In this document: positions 1 through 7,188 of the stretch, in pieces
Layout: every line of letters starts with the position of its first letter
Position numbering within the stretch: position 1 is the stretch's first letter
NCBI RefSeq assembly: GCF_900199215.1
Contig: NZ_FZQA01000001.1
Span: forward strand, 558,001 to 622,000
Reading direction: 5' to 3'
DNA: 64,000 nt
Origin: Amphiplicatus metriothermophilus
Lineage (GTDB): Bacteria > Pseudomonadota > Alphaproteobacteria > Caulobacterales > Parvularculaceae
The notes under the pieces: generated by a model
The model's input: the letters and a program-made list of their open reading frames with translations, nothing else
Databases searched by the model: none
Told to the model about the DNA's origin: nothing
Position numbers and translations under genes: made by a program

Positions 1-349
1 GATCGTTGGCCAGCGGCCTAAGCCCGTACGCCTCGAGCTGGGCGTTAAGGAAAGGCAGGTCGAAGGCCGCGCCGTTATGGGCGATGAGCTGGGCGTCGCC
101 GACGAAATCCAGAAAGGCCGGCGCGACCGAGGGGGCGGCGAACGCCGGCTTGTCGGCGAGGAACTCGGTCGACAGGCCGTGCACCCGGAACGCGCCTTCC
201 GGCACGTCGCGCTCCGGATTGACGTAAGTATGGAACGACCGGCCGGTGACCGCGCCGTGAACGAGCTCCACCGCGCCGATCTCGACGATTCTGTGCCCCT
301 CCTCGAACCGGAAGCCCGTGGTTTCGAGGTCGAAAACGATCTGCCGCAT
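1..349 (-). CDS. dnaQ: DNA polymerase III epsilon subunit (3'-5' exonuclease), partial
   Basis: This is the first 116 codons of a gene that runs off the left edge, starting at the ATG complementary to 347-349. The translation opens MRQIVFDLETTGF, the DnaQ ExoI motif with the metal-binding Asp and Glu (D7, E9). It continues with EIGAVELV, VHGLS and LIAHNGAAFDLPFL, which is the ExoII region. DnaQ is the proofreading subunit of the replicative polymerase core. The C-terminal half (ExoIII and the DnaE-binding tail) lies outside the window. The protein could instead be a DnaQ-like exonuclease, but this N-terminus is typical of alphaproteobacterial DnaQ. Confidence 0.85.
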   Translation of the reverse strand, partial: MRQIVFDLETTGFRFEEGHRIVEIGAVELVHGAVTGRSFHTYVNPERDVPEGAFRVHGLSTEFLADKPAFAAPSVAPAFLDFVGDAQLIAHNGAAFDLPFLNAQLEAYGLRPLAND

Positions 350-358
350 GCCCGTCTT

Positions 359-2479
359 TTAGCCGTGTTCGCGAGGCGGCGAAGACCCGTCCGCAGGGTT
401 GTGGAAAGAACGCGCCGCGCGGCGACGCCAAAGCGCGACGCCGAGCGCGACGAGCGCGCCTGCGGCCATGAACAGGACGATCAGATTAAGCGCGAAGCGC
501 CGGCCGGGCTTGTCAAGAAGGCGCGAGGCGAATCCGGGGCGCTTGTCGCCTTCGCGCGGCAGGGCGAAAGCGACCACATAATCGCCTTTGCGCGTGCCGG
601 CCTCTGAATGGCCGCCCGCGGCGATGACCACATATTGCCGGCCGCGCCATTCATACGTCATCGGCGACGCCTGACCGCCGGCGGGCAGGCGGCCCTGCCA
701 CAGCTCCGCGCCGGTCGCGGCGTCAAAGGCGCGCAGGTAGTCGTCCATCGCCGCGCCGATGAAGACGAGCCCGCCCGCGGTGACGAGCGGCCCGCCGGCG
801 TTCGGCGTGCCGGTCTTGAGGGCGAGCCCCAACGGGGCGAGCTCCTCCGTCGTTCCGAGCGGGGCGCTCCAGGCGATCTCGCCCGCACCCAGATCGACCG
901 CATGCAGCTCGCCCCAGGGCGGCGGATTGCAGGGCAGGCCGAGCGGCGACAGCATCATCTGTCGGCGCATGGCGTAGGGCGCGCCGCGCATCGGCGCCTG
1001 TTCGCCGCCATGAATCGGATGATAGTTCTCATCCGTCCGGGATTTGGGGACCAGCGTTACGAGGTGCATGGCGTTCATGGTCGGCGCGAACAATCGGTTC
1101 GTGTCCGGATCGAACGCCGCGCCGCCCCAATTGGCGCCGCCGCCGGTGAAAGGATAGACGATCGTTCCTTCGAGCGAAGGCGGCGTGTAAAGGCCTTCGG
1201 CGCGCGCCGCCGCGATCGCCTTGCGGCAGGCGCCGCGATCGAAGGGCGTGAGCCCCCACGCGTCCTGCGGCCTGATCGTCGAGGGAACAAGGGGCGGCGG
1301 GGCGACAGGGAAGGGCTGGGTCGGCGACAGGACCTCGCCCGCGACGCCGCCCTGCGGCGCGGGGCGCTCCTCGACAGGGATAAGCGGTTCGCCCGTGTCG
1401 CGGTCGAGCACGAAGATAAGGCCCATCTTGGTGACCTGAACGACGGCGTCGCGGGTCTCGCCGCCGATCGGCAGCATCGCGAGCGCGGGCGCGGCCGGCA
1501 CGTCATAGTCCCATACGTCGTGATGCACGGTCTGGAAGGCCCAGCGGATCTCGCCGGTGGCCGCCTCCAGCGCGACGACCGAATTGGCGTGGCGGTTGTC
1601 GCCCGCGCGCAGCCCGCCGAAAAAGTCCGGAGACGGAGAAGAGGTCGGCAGAAAGACCAGGCCGCGCGCCTCGTCGACCGACATCGGCGCCCAGACATTC
1701 GCGTGACCTTCCTGCGGGGGCGCATCTGCAGGCCAGCCGAGATCGCGCGCGGCGTCATCGCGCGGAATCGGATCCCAGGCCCAAAGCTGCTCGCCTGTGC
1801 GCGCGTCGAACCCGCGCACGACGCCTCTGGGCGCCTCGACGCGAAAATTGTCCGCCAACGCCGAGCCGACGACCACGACGTCGCCGACGATGGCGGGCGC
1901 GGATGAAATCTGCGCTTCGCCCGGCCAGCCGAGCGGCATGCCATAGTCTATTTCGACGATTCCGCCTTGTCCGAACCCTTCGCAGGGTTTTCCCGTTCCA
2001 TGATCGAGCGCGACAAGCCGGCTGTCATTCGTCGCCATGAAAATGCGTTTCGTACACGGACGACGAGGGACCGCGTCGACGTCGCGCCAGAAGGCGACGC
2101 CGCGGCAATTGAAGGCGTTCGCCGGCCTCTCGTCGTAATCGACGCCCGGATCATGCCGCCACAGCTCCTCGCCCGTCGCGGGGTCGAGGGCGATCGCCGT
2201 GTTGAAGGGCGTGCAAAGAGCGAGGCGGTCCTCGGCGAGGATCGGCGTCGTCTGGAATTTTGACCCCTGCACGGCGCGCGCCGGGGCCGCCATGTGGCCC
2301 GTCCGGTAAGTCCAGACAGGAATGAGTTCGGCGACGTTCCGAGGCGTGATCTGCGCGGCGGCGGAATATTTCATGCCGCCCTGATCGCCGCCATAGGCCG
2401 GCCAGTCGCCCGCCCGGCCGGCGCCGTCGGCCGCAAGCGCCAGAAGAAAGCAGGCCGCCCCCGCTTGAAGCCGCCCCAT
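359..2479 (-). CDS. PQQ-dependent dehydrogenase (glucose/quinate/shikimate-type quinoprotein)
   Basis: This 706-residue quinoprotein begins with a short hydrophobic signal segment and is probably periplasmic. The beta-propeller repeats are recognisable: DWPAYGGDQGGMKYS near residue 25, FQTVHHDVWDYDVPA near the middle, and GGLVFIGAAMDDYLRAFD followed by GGHSEAGTRKGDYVVAFAL near the end. These match the membrane-bound glucose/quinate/shikimate dehydrogenase family, which oxidises sugars or polyols and passes electrons to quinone. The usual N-terminal five-helix anchor is absent. Instead one hydrophobic helix lies near residues 662-684, followed by an Arg-rich tail. No pqq biosynthesis gene is in the window. 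The substrate cannot be told from sequence. Confidence 0.87.
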   Translation of the reverse strand: MGRLQAGAACFLLALAADGAGRAGDWPAYGGDQGGMKYSAAAQITPRNVAELIPVWTYRTGHMAAPARAVQGSKFQTTPILAEDRLALCTPFNTAIALDPATGEELWRHDPGVDYDERPANAFNCRGVAFWRDVDAVPRRPCTKRIFMATNDSRLVALDHGTGKPCEGFGQGGIVEIDYGMPLGWPGEAQISSAPAIVGDVVVVGSALADNFRVEAPRGVVRGFDARTGEQLWAWDPIPRDDAARDLGWPADAPPQEGHANVWAPMSVDEARGLVFLPTSSPSPDFFGGLRAGDNRHANSVVALEAATGEIRWAFQTVHHDVWDYDVPAAPALAMLPIGGETRDAVVQVTKMGLIFVLDRDTGEPLIPVEERPAPQGGVAGEVLSPTQPFPVAPPPLVPSTIRPQDAWGLTPFDRGACRKAIAAARAEGLYTPPSLEGTIVYPFTGGGANWGGAAFDPDTNRLFAPTMNAMHLVTLVPKSRTDENYHPIHGGEQAPMRGAPYAMRRQMMLSPLGLPCNPPPWGELHAVDLGAGEIAWSAPLGTTEELAPLGLALKTGTPNAGGPLVTAGGLVFIGAAMDDYLRAFDAATGAELWQGRLPAGGQASPMTYEWRGRQYVVIAAGGHSEAGTRKGDYVVAFALPREGDKRPGFASRLLDKPGRRFALNLIVLFMAAGALVALGVALWRRRAARSFHNPADGSSPPREHG

Positions 2480-2546
2480 GAGGCCCTCCCGTTTCGTGCG
2501 CGCCTACTAGGCCCCGGAGCGGCGGCGCTGGCAACGCCTATATTTC

Positions 2547-2588
2547 TGGATCGATCGTTCCAGTTATGTTATTGGATCAATCAATCCA
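2547..2588. promoter_or_regulatory. Two 16-bp near-palindromes, probable TetR operators
   Basis: TGGATCGATCGTTCCA (2547-2562) and TGGATCAATCAATCCA (2573-2588) match at 13 of 16 positions. Each is close to its own reverse complement, and their centres are 26 bp apart. They sit directly upstream of the TetR gene and between it and the divergent PQQ dehydrogenase. Autoregulation by the adjacent TetR protein is inferred. Confidence 0.65.
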
Positions 2589-2604
2589 GAAAGCGGAGTC
2601 CCTC

Positions 2605-3339
2605 ATGCCCGCCCAGACCCGCCGCGCGCGCCCCGCGCCATTCGTCGCCGACGGCGCGGCCGGATCGCCGCCGCGCGGCAACCGGCGCGGCGCGGCGAGC
2701 CGGGCGCGAATCCTCGCCGCGGCGCGCCGGATTCTGGTCAAGGAGGGCTACGCCGCGCTCTCCATGGCGCGGCTCAGGGTTGAAGCCGGCGTATCCTCAG
2801 CTTCGCTCTATCATCATTTTCGCGACAAGGCCGCCATCGTCGCCGCGGCGCTCGAAGAGACCGTCAACGAGAACGCGCGGCGCTTCCGCGCGACGCGCAC
2901 GGACGACGGCCCGCTCGCCGACGCCGAACGCTTTTTCGACGAGCTGCGCGCCGTGCGCGGGGAAGGCGCCTCGGACACCGCGGCCCTTCTTGCAGCGGCG
3001 GCGGAAGCGGGCGCGGATTCGCCTGAAACCGCCGAAGTCGCCGCCAAGGCGAACCGCTACGCCGAGCGCGTCATCGCCGAGAACTTCGCCGACTATTTCG
3101 ACATCGAGGACGGACGGCTTTTCGCCCATCTTCATATCGCTTTCGCGTTCTACATGACGCATGCGGAGAAAGCGGGCTTTGCGCGCGCCGAGCGCGCGGC
3201 GATCTTCGCGAGCCTGCGCGCGCTGGTGCTTCTGGCGGGCGCGGCTACGCGTCCGGATTTTTATGATGACGCCGATTTCGCCGCCGCCGTGAAAGAGGCG
3301 ACGCCTCGGCGCGCGAGAAGGAAAGGGGAGAAGTCATGA
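2605..3339 (+). CDS. TetR/AcrR-family transcriptional regulator
   Basis: This 244-residue repressor-type protein has a TetR DNA-binding domain at about residues 32-75, with the motif SMARLRVEAGVSSASLYHHF, and a helical ligand-binding half after it. I chose the ATG at 2605 because AGCGGAG lies just upstream. The earlier in-frame start at 2566 falls between the two operator-like palindromes. The stop codon overlaps the P450 start by 4 bp, so the two genes should be co-transcribed and translationally coupled. It probably controls itself and the P450, and possibly the divergent PQQ dehydrogenase. The ligand is unknown. Confidence 0.85.
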   Translation: MPAQTRRARPAPFVADGAAGSPPRGNRRGAASRARILAAARRILVKEGYAALSMARLRVEAGVSSASLYHHFRDKAAIVAAALEETVNENARRFRATRTDDGPLADAERFFDELRAVRGEGASDTAALLAAAAEAGADSPETAEVAAKANRYAERVIAENFADYFDIEDGRLFAHLHIAFAFYMTHAEKAGFARAERAAIFASLRALVLLAGAATRPDFYDDADFAAAVKEATPRRARRKGEKS

Positions 3340-4568
3340 CCGTTAAAATCGCAACAGCGCAAGAGATTCCACTCATCGACCAGGACGGTCCCTACAGGAA
3401 CGATCACGAAATGCTGCGGGCCTGCGTGGGGCCTGCGCCCGTCGCCCGAACGCCTTACGGGACGTATCTCGCCCTTCGCTGGCGGCACGCTGAGACGCTG
3501 ACGAACCCTTCGCTGACTCGCCAGCTCGAGCTCGAAACCATGTTCTTGCAGGGCATATCGGACGGGCCCATTTTCGAGATGTTCGCCAACGGCATGCTGT
3601 TCTCGAACGGCGAGGCGCATCGGCGCCGGCGCGGGCCGGTGGCGAAGACCTTCGCGTTCAAGGCCATGGAGGCGATGCGCGGCGAGATCAGGGCGCTCGC
3701 CGAAACGCTTGTCCGCGCGCGCCTCAATGCGGGCGTCGTCGATTTTCTGGATGAAATCGCGGGCGAAATTCCTGCCGCAATCATCGCCCGCATTCTCGGC
3801 GTTCCCGGCGACGATGCGCCTTATTTCTCGCGCCTCGTCTATTCTTCGATCCGCGGCCTCTCCCCGCATGAACCAAGCGTGCGGCCTCAAATCGAGCGCG
3901 ACCTCGCGGCGCTCAACGATTATGTGGCGGGACTGCTCGAAGCGCGGCGCGCCGCGCCCGAGGAGGATTTCCTGTCGCAATTCCTCGCCGCGACAGGCGG
4001 CGAGGGAGGCCTTTCCCCGGTCGAGGCGCGCGTGCAGGTCGCCGGCCTCATCCTCGCCGGCTCCGACACGACAAGACTCGCCATCTGCTCGACCCTGTCG
4101 CAGCTTCTTCAGCATCAGGATCAGTGGGCCGCACTGTGCGCCGACCCCGACGGCCTCAAGAAGCCGGCCGCGGAGGAAGGATTGCGCTACGATCCCGCCG
4201 TCGCCAGCGTGCCGCGCGTGGCCCTTCGCAATCTCGATCTCGACGGCTTCGTCGTTCCGGCGGGCTCAGTCGTCGCGCTGTCGCTGATCGCCGCCCTGCG
4301 CGATCCGGAAGTTTACGAAGACCCGGACAGGTTCGACATCTTCCGCAAGGATCGCACGCGTTGGCATCTCGCTTTCGGCGCCGGCGCGCATCGCTGCCTG
4401 GGCGAGGCGCTGGCGCGCGCCGAGCTTGAGGAGACGATCGCCGCGATCGCGCGCCTTGCGCCAGGAACGAAGCTGGTCGGCCCGCCGCCGAAGCTTTCGG
4501 GCCTGCGCGCCGTGCGGTCCATCGACCGCATGGAGGTCGCGTTCGCGCAACGCACAATATCAATATAA
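3336..4568 (+). CDS. Cytochrome P450
   Basis: This 410-residue soluble bacterial-type P450 monooxygenase contains the I-helix motif AGSDTTR, the K-helix ExxR motif in EEGLRYDP, and the haem-binding loop FGAGAHRCLG with the thiolate Cys at about residue 354. Length and motifs are complete, so it should be functional. It overlaps the upstream TetR gene by 4 bp. No ferredoxin or ferredoxin reductase gene is adjacent, so redox partners must come from elsewhere. The substrate is unknown. A FAD-linked oxidase is encoded convergently just downstream. Confidence 0.95.
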   Translation: MTVKIATAQEIPLIDQDGPYRNDHEMLRACVGPAPVARTPYGTYLALRWRHAETLTNPSLTRQLELETMFLQGISDGPIFEMFANGMLFSNGEAHRRRRGPVAKTFAFKAMEAMRGEIRALAETLVRARLNAGVVDFLDEIAGEIPAAIIARILGVPGDDAPYFSRLVYSSIRGLSPHEPSVRPQIERDLAALNDYVAGLLEARRAAPEEDFLSQFLAATGGEGGLSPVEARVQVAGLILAGSDTTRLAICSTLSQLLQHQDQWAALCADPDGLKKPAAEEGLRYDPAVASVPRVALRNLDLDGFVVPAGSVVALSLIAALRDPEVYEDPDRFDIFRKDRTRWHLAFGAGAHRCLGEALARAELEETIAAIARLAPGTKLVGPPPKLSGLRAVRSIDRMEVAFAQRTISI

Positions 4569-4583
4569 AGACGAAACCCGCCG

Positions 4584-4615
4584 CCCGCCGCATTCGGGGC
4601 GCGGAATGCGGCGGG
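4584..4615. terminator. Hairpin between convergent P450 and FAD oxidase genes
   Basis: A perfect 12-bp stem, CCCGCCGCATTC (4584-4595) with GAATGCGGCGGG (4604-4615), encloses an 8-nt loop. It lies between two convergent stop codons, so it probably ends transcription from both sides. There is no T-tract on the plus strand. Confidence 0.55.
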
Positions 4616-4621
4616 CCGGGC

Positions 4622-6007
4622 TTACGCGGCCGGGCGGATGTTCTGGTTTACCCGGAAAAAATTCTCCGGATCGTATTTTTTCTTGACCTTCCTGAGACGC
4701 GCATAATTCGGCCCGTAAGTCTCTTCGATCCGGTCATCGCTTTCGTCGTCCATCATGAAGTTCACATAGGCCCCGGAGCGGTTATAGGGATGGACAGCCT
4801 TCCAGTAGGCGCGGCCCCAGCGCCTGAGGTCCTCCGCCTTGCCTGGATCGGAATCGATTCCGGCGATCACCATAGACCAAATCGCGTCGCGGCAGCTCCA
4901 GGCCGTCTCGTTTTCGCCGACGCGATGAACGGCGCCGTCGATGGGATAAAGATGCATCAGCGAAAGCTCGGTGGGGCTTTGCGAGGCGTGCTCAATATGA
5001 GCGTCAATTGCGGCGTCGGGCAACTCGTCGACGAAATCGCCTTTCCAGTACCATTGCAGGCCAGCGGGCAAGAGCGGGTCGAACATCGACTGCAGCGCGT
5101 GGAAAGGCATTTGCGCCATGCCGTTCATTAGCGGCTTGGGCAGCGCATCAAGGAGCGGCTTGAGCGCCGCTGCGCCTTCGTCTTCCGGTCCGTTATAGCA
5201 GGATATGAGCGCACAAATCCGTACACCCCATATTTCCTCCGGAAACGGTGCTGTCGACGGTATGGTCTTGAGACCGAGAAAAGGATAAAGCGTTTCTGGC
5301 GCCGTCGGCAGAAAGGCGCGGTAAGCTTGCATGATCTCGCGCGCGTGGGCGATGTCCCAGAAGATCGGCCCCGCGTAGACGTTGCGCACGGGCATGGCGC
5401 GGAACAGGAAGCTCGTGACGACGCCGAAATTGCCCCCGCCGCCTCTAATGGCCCAGAAGAGGTCGGCGTTTTCAGAGTCGCTCGCCGTGACGAACCGCCC
5501 GTCGGCGAGCACAATGTCCGTTTCCAGCAGATTATCTATCGTAAGTCCGTGTGCGCGGGAAAGATAACCGTGACCGCCGCCCAGCGTAAGGCCGGCTATG
5601 CCCGTCGAGCCGACAATGCCCGCCGGCACGGCGAGGCCGAAGGCCGACGTCGCATGCTCGACATCGCGTTGCGTGCAGCCAGGTTCGACGCGGACCGTGC
5701 GCGTCTTCGGGTCGACCCTGACGCCTTTCATCTGCGACAGATCGATGACGAGCCCGCCGTCGCAGCTCCCAAGGCCCGGACCGTTGTGGCCGCCGCCGCG
5801 AATGGCGACGAGAAGATCGTTTTCGCGGCCGAATTTCACTGCGGCGACAACGTCGGCCGCGTCGACGCAACGCGCGATGAGGCGCGGCCGCTTGTCGATC
5901 ATGCCGTTGTAAAGCGCGCGCGCCGCGTCGTAGTCGGCGTCGCCCGGGACGATGATCTTGCCTCGAAAGGCGTCGGCGAAGGCTGTGAAGTCTTTTAGTT
6001 GTCGCAT
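4622..6007 (-). CDS. FAD-linked oxidase, berberine bridge enzyme-like
   Basis: This 461-residue flavoprotein has an FAD_binding_4 (PCMH) domain in its first half: VAIRGGGHNGPG with H74 as the likely covalent FAD site, GSTGIAGLTLGGGHGYLSR, and FWAIRGGGGNFGVV. It ends with a BBE domain, GPNYARLRKVKKKYDPENFF. The second covalent link (a Cys) seen in bicovalent members is not evident in the GGGHGYLSR loop. Such enzymes oxidise alcohols, sugars or alkaloid-like substrates with O2. The gene is divergent from an AraC gene that may regulate it. No secretion signal is clear. Confidence 0.88.
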   Translation of the reverse strand: MRQLKDFTAFADAFRGKIIVPGDADYDAARALYNGMIDKRPRLIARCVDAADVVAAVKFGRENDLLVAIRGGGHNGPGLGSCDGGLVIDLSQMKGVRVDPKTRTVRVEPGCTQRDVEHATSAFGLAVPAGIVGSTGIAGLTLGGGHGYLSRAHGLTIDNLLETDIVLADGRFVTASDSENADLFWAIRGGGGNFGVVTSFLFRAMPVRNVYAGPIFWDIAHAREIMQAYRAFLPTAPETLYPFLGLKTIPSTAPFPEEIWGVRICALISCYNGPEDEGAAALKPLLDALPKPLMNGMAQMPFHALQSMFDPLLPAGLQWYWKGDFVDELPDAAIDAHIEHASQSPTELSLMHLYPIDGAVHRVGENETAWSCRDAIWSMVIAGIDSDPGKAEDLRRWGRAYWKAVHPYNRSGAYVNFMMDDESDDRIEETYGPNYARLRKVKKKYDPENFFRVNQNIRPAA

Positions 6008-6189
6008 CTGGCTCTCCTTGAGCGCTCGCTCCGTCTTTGGAGCGGCTTACCAAAGTAGGATAGCTGCGACTGGCGTTTGGAGGTATGATCGACGCGCCGG
6101 CGCTTTTAACAGCCCGTCCGAACGGCTAGTCAACAGTATCAAATAGTTGATCGACCGTCTGTGGCGGGAAGCGATAGGAGCGACGTTCC

Positions 6190-7170
6190 TTGGACGTGTT
6201 ATCGGACGTGATGCAGGCGGTCCGTCTGACTGGCGCGATTTACTTTGACGTGAATGCGCGCACGCCTTGGGTGGCGGAAACGCCGCCTATGTCGAGCATC
6301 TGCGCGGAAGTGATGCCGGCGTTCGAACATGTGATCGCATTCCATATCATGCTCGATGGTTGGTGCTGGGCGCAGCTCGCCGACGAATCCGAACCGGCCG
6401 TGCGACTCGAAGCGGGCGACGCCATCATCTTTCCTGCGGGCGACGGCCATTTCATGAGCAGCGAGAAGGGCAAGCGCGGGACGCCTGACTACACGCTCTA
6501 TTATCGCCCACGCAATCGGGCGCTGCCTTTCGTGCTGAAACAGGTCGGCGGAGAAGGCGAGCCGGCGCGGTTCGTGTGCGGCTATCTGGGCTGCGACGCG
6601 CGCCCCTATAATCCGGTCATCGAAGGGCTCCCGCGGATGATGTATGTCCGCCGTTCCGGCGACGAGAGCGATCTGACGCTCGAGCTGCTGCGGCTCGCCG
6701 TCGCCGAGACCGCCAACCCGAAACCGGGAGGCGAAACGATTCTCTCGAAACTCAGCGAACTGATGTTCCTTCAGGCGCTGCGCAAGCACATGGAGGAGCT
6801 TCCGGCTGAGTCACGCGGGTGGATCGCCGCGCTGCGGGATCGGCATGTGGGCGAGGCGCTGCGGCTGATGCATTCGCGCCCGGCCGAGAACTGGACGCTC
6901 GATGCGCTTGCCAGAGAAGTCGGCATGTCGCGGTCGGTTTTCGCCGATCGCTTCGCGCAGATCATGGGGACGCCGGCGATGCAGTATCTTTCGGCCTGGC
7001 GTCTTCAGCTCGCCGCGCGCCTGCTCGAACGGCCGAACGTTTCCATCGCGCAGGCCGCGGCCGAGGTCGGCTACGGCTCGGAAGCGGCGTTCAACCGCGC
7101 CTTTAAGAAACAGGTCGGCGCGCCGCCAGGCGCTTGGCGGCGCGAACGCGCGCCGGCCGTTACGGCGTAA
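6190..7170 (+). CDS. AraC-family regulator with N-terminal cupin domain
   Basis: This 326-residue regulator has an N-terminal cupin-like ligand domain (residues 1-190), with LEAGDAIIFPAGDGHFM as the cupin core, and a C-terminal double helix-turn-helix (about 225-320) containing LAREVGMSRSVFADRF and SIAQAAAEVGYGSEAAFNRAF. The start is a TTG placed 9 nt after AGGAG at 6176-6180. An in-frame ATG lies at 6211 but has a poorer context. The gene is divergent from the FAD-linked oxidase, its most likely target. Related proteins often control adjacent oxidoreductase genes. Confidence 0.88.
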   Translation: MDVLSDVMQAVRLTGAIYFDVNARTPWVAETPPMSSICAEVMPAFEHVIAFHIMLDGWCWAQLADESEPAVRLEAGDAIIFPAGDGHFMSSEKGKRGTPDYTLYYRPRNRALPFVLKQVGGEGEPARFVCGYLGCDARPYNPVIEGLPRMMYVRRSGDESDLTLELLRLAVAETANPKPGGETILSKLSELMFLQALRKHMEELPAESRGWIAALRDRHVGEALRLMHSRPAENWTLDALAREVGMSRSVFADRFAQIMGTPAMQYLSAWRLQLAARLLERPNVSIAQAAAEVGYGSEAAFNRAFKKQVGAPPGAWRRERAPAVTA

Positions 7171-7188
7171 TGCGCGCGCCGCCGGGCG

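Noticed and set aside
608-1906. 432-codon open frame on the plus strand inside the PQQ dehydrogenase gene
   Set aside because: It is antisense to a clear quinoprotein. The translation is Arg/Gly/Asp-rich low complexity with no domain, as expected for GC-rich antisense frames.
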